Assembly: GCF_022179325.1 (NCBI RefSeq)
Contig: NZ_BPQQ01000122.1
Coordinates: 1 to 33,514, forward strand
DNA length: 33,514 nucleotides
Direction of reading: 5' to 3'
From: Methylobacterium isbiliense
Lineage (GTDB): Bacteria > Pseudomonadota > Alphaproteobacteria > Rhizobiales > Beijerinckiaceae
Part shown: piece after piece, positions 15,965 to 22,596 of the stretch
Layout: each line of letters opens with the position of its first letter
Position numbering within the stretch: the stretch's first letter is position 1
Made by a program: the position numbers and the translations under genes
The notes under the pieces: model-generated
What the model was told of the DNA's origin: nothing
Seen by the model: the letters and a program-made list of their open reading frames with translations, nothing else
The model's database searches: none

Positions 15965-15978
15965 TTGAGCTGGATCAA
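15965..15978 (-). promoter_or_regulatory. FixK/FNR-type box, perfect TTGA-N6-TCAA
   Basis: TTGAGCTGGATCAA is the reverse complement of the box at 8365 and identical to the one at 18919. A CTTGATCAAG palindrome lies 14 bp to its left. The nearest downstream start is the small membrane protein at 15887 on the minus strand. Confidence 0.65.
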
Positions 15979-16111
15979 GGGCACGAGGCATTCCTTCTGC
16001 CAGCCTCAGGCTCAGCCGGAGCGGGGAAAGCGCACGCCGTGCCTCTCACGCTGCGCCCTGGGCCGATCCACGCAAGCCGCCGCGCCCGCGAAGTCCCGCG
16101 GCGGGCTGTTC

Positions 16112-16504
16112 TCAGGCTCGGATGGAAAGACCGTTGCCGGTCTCGTCGGCGGCGAGAAGCTCCAGGAGCGCCTCCAGCGTGAAAGGCTTCTCGACCAGCG
16201 GAGCGCTGGCGGCGCTCGCCCTCTTACGAATACCTGGGTCGGGGTGACCTGTGATCAGCACGACGGGAACGGAGGCGTCGAAGGCGCGCAGCCGCCCCAG
16301 GACTTCAAGGCCGCCCATGCCCGTCATGACGTGGTCGAGCAGCACGCAAGCCGGGCTCGGGCCGGGAAAGGCCGCAAGCAACTCCGGTCCACCCGCGAAG
16401 GTCTCGACGCGGTGGCCCTCGCTCTCGAGCAGGAAGCGGGTGGAGTGCAGAACGGCTTGGTCGTCGTCCACGACGTAGACGAGGTTCGTAGGGGCTGACG
16501 GCAT
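16112..16504 (-). CDS. Single-domain response regulator (FixT-like position)
   Basis: A 130-residue stand-alone receiver with a complete active site: the acidic triplet in VYVVDDDQAV, the phosphoacceptor Asp57 in CVLLDHVM, the switch Thr in VLITGHPD and the Lys in VEKPFT. It has no output domain, so it must act by protein contact or as a phosphate sink. It lies just downstream of the fixJ gene with its own perfect FixK-type box 74 bp before the ATG at 16504. In Sinorhizobium and Caulobacter a FixK-induced single-receiver protein, FixT, inhibits FixL. The same role here is inference from position and control. Confidence 0.82.
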   Translation of the reverse strand: MPSAPTNLVYVVDDDQAVLHSTRFLLESEGHRVETFAGGPELLAAFPGPSPACVLLDHVMTGMGGLEVLGRLRAFDASVPVVLITGHPDPGIRKRASAASAPLVEKPFTLEALLELLAADETGNGLSIRA

Positions 16505-16578
16505 GACGGTCGCCGGATGGCGCGGTTTCCGGGTGGTTGAACGACACCCGCCATGAGCGAAGAAACCAGGCGTTTGCC

Positions 16579-16592
16579 TTGACCTGCCTCAA
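16579..16592 (-). promoter_or_regulatory. FixK/FNR-type box, perfect TTGA-N6-TCAA
   Basis: TTGACCTGCCTCAA lies 74 bp before the receiver gene at 16504 and immediately after the fixJ stop, so it serves the receiver gene alone. Confidence 0.7.
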
Positions 16593-16599
16593 TCCCGTT

Positions 16600-17205
16600 T
16601 CACGCGATGCCGGCCAGAACCGCCCAGCGCACCAGCTCCTGCAGGTTCTCCGCTTGCGTCTTCGCCATGAGCTTGGCGCAGTAAATCTCAACGGTGCGCG
16701 GGCTGATGTTGAGCACGCGTCCGATCTCCTTGCAGGTGCCTCCAGCGACCAGTTGGTCCAGCACCTGCCGCTCGCGCTCGCTCAGGGTCCTGACCCGCCG
16801 CAGAAATTCTTGCAGGGTGGGGTCTGCCGCTTTGGCCGGCTCGCCGCATTCGAGCGCCGAGCGCAGTGCCTGGAGGAGCGCCTTGTCGTCGAACGGCTTC
16901 TCGATGCAGTCGCAAGCGCCGAGCTTCATCGCCTCCACCGCGAGCGGCACGTCCCCGTGTCCCGTCATCACCACCACCGGGAGCGTGTGGCCCGCCGCCC
17001 GCAAACGGCGGAGCAGTTCCAACCCGTCGATGCCGGGCATCCTGATGTCGGTTAGGACGCAGCCCGATGCTGGCTTCAGGAGCCGGTCGAGTAACTCCGT
17101 CCCGGCTTCGTAGCGACGCGCCTCCAAACCGGCCGTGTCGAGGAAGGCGACCGAGTCCCGCATCGCGGGGTCGTCGTCCACGACGTGCACGAGGCTAGCC
17201 GCCAT
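16600..17205 (-). CDS. fixJ: FixJ-family response regulator (receiver plus LuxR-type HTH)
   Basis: A 201-residue transcriptional activator with an N-terminal receiver ([13 protein letters not shown], phosphoacceptor Asp53 in VLTDIRMPG, Thr in VVVMTGHGD, Lys in CIEKPFDD) and a C-terminal LuxR-type helix-turn-helix ([20 protein letters not shown], then [15 protein letters not shown]). This is the FixJ layout; FixJ phosphorylated by FixL activates fixK. The ATG at 17205 overlaps the end of the kinase gene by 11 bases; an ATG five codons earlier is possible. Compared with relatives, one residue seems missing after SVAFL in helix 1. The gene looks intact, unlike its kinase partner. Confidence 0.85.
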   Translation of the reverse strand: MAASLVHVVDDDPAMRDSVAFLDTAGLEARRYEAGTELLDRLLKPASGCVLTDIRMPGIDGLELLRRLRAAGHTLPVVVMTGHGDVPLAVEAMKLGACDCIEKPFDDKALLQALRSALECGEPAKAADPTLQEFLRRVRTLSERERQVLDQLVAGGTCKEIGRVLNISPRTVEIYCAKLMAKTQAENLQELVRWAVLAGIA

Positions 17206-18744
17206 GACCCAGGTCACCATTGTGCGCGGCCGGCAGCGTCAGCCGGAAGGTCGCCCCACCAGCGTTGTTGCGCTCGACCCATAGGCGGCCACCATGCGCC
17301 TTGACGATGGTGCGGCAGATCGAGAGCCCGACGCCCATCCCGCTCCGTTTGGTGGTGACGAAGGGCTGGAACGCCGGTCCGCGACCTCGTCCGAGATACC
17401 TGGCCCGGTATCCGACACCGCGATCTCGATGGTGTCCGGTACAGCGGAACGCGCCTCGACGGTCAACTCGCGCCGGTCGCCCTGCTGCATGGCCTCTCGG
17501 GCGTTCCGCATCAGGTTGACGAGCACCTGCTGCACTTGGACCCGGTCGGCCAGTACCGAATTCGAGTTCGGGGCCAGCACGATGCGCGCCGTGACACCTT
17601 GCTCGCGGGCACCGAACAGGGCGAGGGCACTGGCTTCCTCGATCAGCCGTGCGACCGGCTCCTCCCATTTCTCCGTCTCGCCGCGGGCGACGAACTCGCG
17701 CACGCAGCGGATGATCTGCCCGGCCCGCAGCGCCTGCTCAGCGGCCTTCTCGAGAACCTCTATCGTCTGTGCAATGGTGTCTGGGTCCGGATGCGCCAGC
17801 AGGCGGCGGCAGCCCTTGGTGTAGTTGGCTATGGCGCCGAGCGGCTGGTTCAGCTCGTGGGCGAGCGTCGAGGCCATCTCGCCCATCGCGCTCAGCCGCG
17901 ATACGTGGACGAGTTCGGACTGGAGTTCCTGGAGACGGGCCTGGGTGTGCTGGCGTTCGGTCAGGTCGTTGATGAAACCAGTGTAGAAGATCTGATCGCC
18001 GGATCGCATCTCGCCGATTGCGAGCTCCATCGGGAAGGTCGAGCCATCCCGCCTCTGTCCCGTGACTACCCTGTTGGTGCCGATAATGCGCCGCTCTCGG
18101 GTGCGCCGGTAGCGGTCGAGGTAGCTGTCGTGCTCGCCCCGCATTGGCTCGGGCATGAGAGTGCGGACATTCCGCCCGACCGCCTGGGCAGCCGCGTAGC
18201 CGAAGAGGCGTTCGGCCGCTGCACTGAACGAGCGGATGAGGCCGGCCTCGTCGATGACGATCATGGCCTCAGCCACAGTGTCGAGGATGGAGTGCAGGTG
18301 CGCCTCGCGGGCGCGGAGATCCACCTCGGCCCGCTTCTGCTCGTCGATGCTGAGGACAATCCCGCGGTGCCGCGCCGGCCGGCCATTCGCGTCGAGCCGG
18401 ACCCGTCCGCACGAACGCAGTCAGCAGACATGGCCGTCGGGTCGCACGACGCGGTAGTCAACCTCGTAGCGGCCGCCCTCCCGCAATGCCTTCTGGATAG
18501 CATCGGCCCGGGCCTGCCGGTCCTCGGGATGTACCAGGACCTGAGTCGCCGCGAAGGTGATCAGTCGCTCTGGCGGGACGCCGAAGAGGTGGGCGCAGGT
18601 CGGCGAGACGGTGACCCGGCCGGTCGGGATGTCCAGCGACCAGATGCAGATGCCCACCTCGTCGAGGATCTGCCGGAGCTCCTCGACGGTCAACGTGCCG
18701 TCGCCGACCTGACCGAGGCCGGGAGCGTCAACGGTGCTCGTCAT
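17195..18744 (-). pseudogene. fixL: FixL-type haem-PAS sensor histidine kinase, broken by a stop and a frameshift
   Basis: The gene encodes an oxygen-sensing kinase. A first PAS domain runs from ATG 18744 (EELRQILDEVGICIWSLDIP). A second PAS ([20 protein letters not shown]) keeps the haem-ligand His of FixL in [14 protein letters not shown] and the Arg in [13 protein letters not shown]. Then come the phospho-acceptor His ([15 protein letters not shown]) and the ATP-binding domain. Two lesions are visible. A TGA at 18421-18423 replaces an expected Trp after PDGHVC in the first PAS. A one-base loss near 17373 shifts the frame after GISDEVADR; the true ending ([20 protein letters not shown] and on to TAG at 17195) continues in another frame. 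A GTG at 18324 could restart after the first lesion, but not past the second. Confidence 0.85.
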
Positions 18745-18918
18745 CGTTCACGCCCCTGGAGACTCAGCTCCAAGCCGCGCCGGCCGAGATGTCTGCCGCG
18801 GCGTGACCGACGCACCGTCGCCGTGGGGCGAGTTTCGGAGTCCCGGCAGCGCCTCAACTCCGCACCTGCGAAGCTACCCCATGTTCAGGGCCGCGAACTG
18901 ACGTCCCGGACAAGCCCC

Positions 18919-18932
18919 TTGAGCTGGATCAA
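18919..18932 (+). promoter_or_regulatory. FixK/FNR-type box, perfect TTGA-N6-TCAA
   Basis: TTGAGCTGGATCAA lies 53 bp before the USP ATG at 18986 and is identical to the box at 15965. It might also reach the divergent fixL-type gene, which starts 175 bp away. Confidence 0.75.
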
Positions 18933-18985
18933 GGCCGGCCCCTCCGGACGGGTCAAACCATGAGGCTCTGGACCGGAGATGCCCC

Positions 18986-19846
18986 ATGGCCAACGACTCA
19001 CCATCCCCCCTCGTAGGTATCCGCGACGTCCTCGTCGGCACCGCCGTGGAGACCGAGCGCGAGGAGGCTTCGTCCGCCATCGGCTACGGCTTGACGCTGG
19101 CCAAGGCCGCCGGCGCCCACCTCACCGTCCAGTCAGCTTCTTGGCGCCTATCCGGCGACGACGCTTGGCTCGGCGACTTCTACCACGAAGGCGTCGCGGT
19201 CATCGACCGCCGCCTCGACGCGCTGGCCCGTTCCATCGCGGAGCGCTCGGCCGGCGACGCCGCGCAGGCCGGGGTCATCTGCACGACGGAGGCGCCGAGC
19301 CTGCCCTATCCGGACATCGTGAACCGCTTGGCCACAAGGGCACGGCTGCACGATCTGACCGTCCTGGACATAGGCCCTCGCACCTATGACCTCGACCGAG
19401 AGATGGTCGAGAAGGCCTTGTTCCACAGCGGCCGGCCGGTCATCGCCGTCCCGCCGGGTCACGCGGCGTTCTCCGCCCGGCGGATCGTCGTCGCCTGGGA
19501 CGGCAGCGCCCAGGCCGCCCGCGCGGCCAACGATGCCCTGCCGTTCCTGCGCGCGGCCGAGGCGGTCGAGATCGTCTCGATCGGCGACGAGGCGGAGATC
19601 CACGCCGAGGTGCCCGGGGCCGAGTTCGCGCCCCACCTCGCGCGGCACGGGGTGAACGTCTCCGTGAACGACCTGCCGGGGGGCGAGAGCGTCGCCGCCA
19701 CCTTGCGCGCCCAGGCCGGGTTGTTCCGGGCCGACATGATCGTGATGGGCGCCTACCGGCACTCTCCCGTGCGGGAGTTCTTCCTCGGCGGCGTGACGCG
19801 GTCCCTGCTGAGGGGCAGCCCAGCCCCACTGTTCCTCGCCCACTGA
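18986..19846 (+). CDS. Universal stress protein, tandem UspA domains
   Basis: The 286-residue paralogue of the gene at 13669 has the same two-domain layout: VGIRDVLVGTAVETEREEAS at the start, IVVAWDGSAQAARAANDALP opening domain two, and MGAYRHSPVREFFLGGVTRS near the end. It shares the Arg in the nucleotide loop (GAYRHS) and ends in LFLAH. The ATG at 18986 follows GGAGATGCCCC. A small basic gene starts 16 bp after the stop and is probably on the same transcript. Confidence 0.9.
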   Translation: MANDSPSPLVGIRDVLVGTAVETEREEASSAIGYGLTLAKAAGAHLTVQSASWRLSGDDAWLGDFYHEGVAVIDRRLDALARSIAERSAGDAAQAGVICTTEAPSLPYPDIVNRLATRARLHDLTVLDIGPRTYDLDREMVEKALFHSGRPVIAVPPGHAAFSARRIVVAWDGSAQAARAANDALPFLRAAEAVEIVSIGDEAEIHAEVPGAEFAPHLARHGVNVSVNDLPGGESVAATLRAQAGLFRADMIVMGAYRHSPVREFFLGGVTRSLLRGSPAPLFLAH

Positions 19847-19862
19847 GCCCGGGAGGCCGACG

Positions 19863-20075
19863 ATGCTCAAGCGAAAACCTTCACGAAGCGGCGCGGTCGG
19901 CCGGGGCGCGCGGGCGCGGAAACCTGCGCGCCGGCAGGGCCGCCCCGGACCGGCGAAGCCCGAGACACGGGAGGTGCCGGCGGAGGTGCGGGCACCGAAC
20001 CGACCGGAATGGCCGGACCCGCTGAACGAGGAGGAGCTCCGCGCGCTAAAGGCCGGCTGGGGCTTCGTCGAGTGA
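19863..20075 (+). CDS. Small basic protein of unknown function
   Basis: A 70-residue protein is very rich in Arg, Lys, Pro and Gly over its first 45 residues (disordered), with an acidic, helical C-terminus (DPLNEEELRALKAGWGFVE). No family is recognised. GGGAGG lies a good distance before the ATG at 19863, and it follows the USP gene by 16 bp, so it is likely translated from the same mRNA. The basic tail could bind nucleic acid, but this is a guess. Confidence 0.55.
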   Translation: MLKRKPSRSGAVGRGARARKPARRQGRPGPAKPETREVPAEVRAPNRPEWPDPLNEEELRALKAGWGFVE

Positions 20076-20120
20076 CGGGCCCGCACAGGCTTCGTGGCGC
20101 CCCGGCTGCGGCCGGCCGCG

Positions 20121-20525
20121 TTACGGCCGGGCCCGCGCGAACTCCTCGATGGCCCGGACCAGGCGGTGCAGGTCGGCCGGGTCCGGCCGGGCGGCATTCC
20201 GCTCGGCCAGGGCCGCGATCAGCCCGTCGACGAACTGGGCGCCGCCGCAATAGGCCAGCGTCCAATCGGGGAACCGGCGCCGGTCGATGTCGTCGTACAG
20301 CAGCACCTCGACCCCGGCATGCCGCCGGTCACGCCGGACGCTGTCCATCAGCGCGTCCACCGCGGCGCGCGGGCCCTCCAGGACCTGTGCGAACCGGCCG
20401 CGCGACGCGACAAGGGCACCCGTGACCCCAAGTACGGCGTTCCGGGCCCGCGACGCCGCGACGATGTCGCGGATGTCGGCGTCCGTGGCCGCCCGCCGGC
20501 TCACGTACAGAAGGGAAGCGTCCAT
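20121..20525 (-). CDS. BLUF-domain blue-light sensor
   Basis: A 134-residue protein consisting of a BLUF domain and a short helical tail. BLUF domains bind FAD and respond to blue light through hydrogen-bond rearrangement. The key residues are present: the Tyr in SLLYVSRRA, the Asn in SRARNAVLGVTG, the Gln in RFAQVLEGP, and RRFPDWTLAY near the end of the fold. No output domain is fused, so it should signal by protein contact. The ATG at 20525 follows GAGGAGG. A second BLUF gene lies at 30906. Confidence 0.88.
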   Translation of the reverse strand: MDASLLYVSRRAATDADIRDIVAASRARNAVLGVTGALVASRGRFAQVLEGPRAAVDALMDSVRRDRRHAGVEVLLYDDIDRRRFPDWTLAYCGGAQFVDGLIAALAERNAARPDPADLHRLVRAIEEFARARP

Positions 20526-20561
20526 GAACTGGCCTCCTCGCGGCCGGTCACGCCCCGCCCG

Positions 20562-20892
20562 TCACCGTCCCCGCGCCTTCAGGTAGGCCGTGAGGTCGGT
20601 GGCGTCGCCCGGGTCGAGCCGGAACTCCGGCATCGCGGGATGACGCCGCTCGACGCCCTCGACCAGGACGTCGGCGAGGTCGTCGACGGGGAAGCGCCCG
20701 GCGAGCACGCGGAAGGGCGGTGCCTCGCGCATCGGGCTCGCACCCATGTGGGCCGACCGCGTGGCACCGGGCGCAGTGCTCCCGGGCGAAGGCCTGGCCC
20801 CGCGCCGCCGAGGCGTCCCGGGCGACGAGGGGCAGGGTGGCAAGCAGTCCCGGGACGAGGGCGCCGAGGAGAGCGAGGCGGCGCGCGCGCAT
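20562..20892 (-). pseudogene. Small class I cytochrome c, frameshifted
   Basis: This is the paralogue of the cytochrome at 7150. The start (ATG at 20892, sharing a base with the USP stop as TGATG), the signal peptide (MRARRLALLGALVPGLLATL) and the haem motif (HCARCHAVG) lie in one frame. The remainder (GASPMREAPPFRVLAGRFPV, then AMPEFRLDPGDATDLTAYLK) lies in another and stops at 20562. The shift falls at about 20755, directly after the haem motif. In the original frame the protein would end in about 70 unrelated residues. A real mutation is likely; a sequencing error is possible. Confidence 0.8.
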
Positions 20893-21704
20893 CAGTGGCT
20901 CATCAGGCAGCAGACCGGTGAGCGGTCGAGGAGGTCGCGGGTGAAGCTCCCGAAGACCCATTCCCGCAGGCGGGAATGTCCGTAGGCGCCGGTGACGATG
21001 AGGTCGGCGTCCTGCCGCAGGGCGAAGTCGATGATCTCCTCGCTGTCGCGCCCGGTTCCCCGCAGGAGGTGGATGGTGACATGGGCGCCGTGCCGGGCGA
21101 GGTGGGCGGCCACGTCCTCGACGCCCTGGCGGTGGGCATCGGCGCCGGCCGCGGCGACGAGGACCTCGTCTGCCTCGCGCAGGAACGGCAGCGCCGCCGT
21201 CACCGCCCGGCGCGCCTCCGGCCCGTCCCTCCAGGCGACAACGACACGGGCGGCCTTGAGGTGCGCGAGGTGCGGCGGCACGACGAGGACGGGCCGGCCG
21301 GCCTCCATCAGCACGGGCCCGGGCATCGCGCCGAGCGGACCCGGCTCCTCGTCCTCCGGTCCGTGCCGGCCCACCACGACGAGGTCGGCGGCGCGCGCCT
21401 GCTCGACGAGGTGCCGCGTGGGGTCGGCGAGGCCCGGGCGCCAGTCGGTGAGAGTCCCGTCTCCCGCGCCGCGTCCGAACAGTTCGCGCGGCTGTTCCAG
21501 GGCGGCGCGCGCGCGGGCCGCGTTACGCTCCTCCTGTTCCATGGCGTCGTACACGTCGCTCACCAGGATGACGGGCGACGGTTTGTTGGCGGCCGCGCCC
21601 GTGAGGGTCGCCCCGAACCGGCGGGCGAGGCTGGCGGCGAGCCATATCCGGTCGGGCGCGGCGTCGCCGAGGTCTGCGGAAACGAGGATGTTCGCGTAGT
21701 CCAT
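20892..21704 (-). CDS. Universal stress protein, tandem UspA domains
   Basis: A 270-residue USP with MDYANILVSADLGDAAPDRI at the start, VVVAWRDGPEARRAVTAALP opening the second domain, and GAYGHSRLREWVFGSFTRDL near the end. The last motif gives a full G-2X-G-9X-G-S nucleotide-binding signature, closer to the canonical form than its paralogues. It ends in CLMSH. The ATG at 21704 follows GGAG. Gene order, TGATG coupling to a cytochrome c and the upstream box repeat the arrangement at 7150-8378, so the two loci arose by duplication. Confidence 0.9.
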   Translation of the reverse strand: MDYANILVSADLGDAAPDRIWLAASLARRFGATLTGAAANKPSPVILVSDVYDAMEQEERNAARARAALEQPRELFGRGAGDGTLTDWRPGLADPTRHLVEQARAADLVVVGRHGPEDEEPGPLGAMPGPVLMEAGRPVLVVPPHLAHLKAARVVVAWRDGPEARRAVTAALPFLREADEVLVAAAGADAHRQGVEDVAAHLARHGAHVTIHLLRGTGRDSEEIIDFALRQDADLIVTGAYGHSRLREWVFGSFTRDLLDRSPVCCLMSH

Positions 21705-21767
21705 GGCCAGCTCCGTCGCGCGCCGATGTCGACGAGTGGAGCCTGCTCTCGGGCCTGTTCGTCGACC

Positions 21768-21781
21768 TTGATCCATCGCAA
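21768..21781 (-). promoter_or_regulatory. FixK/FNR-type box before a USP gene
   Basis: TTGATCCATCGCAA matches seven of eight fixed positions and lies 63 bp before the ATG at 21704, matching the paralogous promoter at 8365. Confidence 0.55.
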
Positions 21782-21805
21782 GCCCTGCGGCGGCGCGAGC
21801 CAGCT

Positions 21806-22305
21806 TCATGGGTGACGCATCGCTGCCTGCGCCGCGGGCGCGCGACCGTTCCGGGGACCGCCGAGCACGCGCATGGCGTTGAGGACGACCGCGTCGTCGA
21901 TGGCCTCCTGGAGCAGGGCGCCCTGGAGGGGCGGGAGGTATCCCAGCGCCGCTGCGACCATAGCGGCGAGCGACAGCCCGATGCCGGCCCACACGCCCTG
22001 GAGAGCGATGGCGCCCGCCCGCCTGGCGATGCGGATGGCCTCGGGCAGCGACGCCAGGCTGTCGACGATCAGGACGACGTCCGCCGCCTCGGCCGCGGCC
22101 GCCGCGCCGCGGGCGCCGAGCGCCACGCCGAGGTCGGCGGCCGCGAGGGCAGGGGCGTCGGTGACCCTATCGCCGACCATCATCACGGGGCCGTTCCGCC
22201 GCTCGGCGGCGACGGTATGGGTCTTGGCAGGTGGGTCGAGATCCGCGGCGACGGCGTCGACGGACAAACCGGCGACGAGCGCCTCCGCGACGGCTCGCGC
22301 TCGCC
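21806..22305 (-). pseudogene. Heavy-metal (P1B) P-type ATPase, C-terminal fragment
   Basis: The minus strand encodes the end of a metal-exporting P1B ATPase: the hinge region (VMMVGDRVTDAPALAAADLG), then AIRIARRAGAIALQGVWAGI and the final membrane helices (GYLPPLQGALLQEAIDDAVV). The N-terminal metal-binding, phosphorylation and transport parts are missing. The normally invariant GDGVNDAP is GDRVTDAP, so the fragment has also drifted. At about 22300 it joins the first codons of an IS630 transposase. It should be inactive. Confidence 0.82.
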
Positions 22306-22474
22306 AGACTGACCCCGAAGCGTTCGGCTGCCTGGTGTCGGGACGCACCGGCCGCGACGGCATGGACCACGCGCTGACGCAGATCGACGGACAGGGCTGA
22401 GGACATCGGCGCTCTCCTTCGCCGACCAACCCATCACCCCGCCAGCCGTTTCAGCCCGCTCGGATAGCGCTCTA
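22290..22474 (-). mobile_element. IS630-family end with transposase N-terminus only
   Basis: From an outer TA inside CTAG (22472-22475), the minus strand begins GAGCGCTATCCGAGCGGG, similar to the left end of the IS630 copy at 28896. It is followed at 22406 by a transposase start (MSSALSVDLRQRVVHAVAAG, then ASRHQAAERFGVSLASAS). The element is cut at about 22295, where the ATPase fragment begins. Confidence 0.7.
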
Positions 22475-22596
22475 GGAGGATAGGGGGCCAACGGCTCGCT
22501 CGGCAGCTTTCCAAACAGAACGCGCTCTCCGAAAGGCCAGAGCGGACTGCGGGCTCTCTGCGTTCGGTTTGGCACGGAGGTCCCACGCCGGGCACC

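Noticed and set aside
18421-18423. TGA in fixL read as selenocysteine or by readthrough
   Set aside because: Relatives have Trp here as far as I recall, no selenocysteine element is visible, and a second lesion lies downstream, so a nonsense mutation is simpler.
19148-20197. 349-codon minus-strand open frame
   Set aside because: It is the antisense of the USP at 18986 and the small gene after it; no motif supports it.
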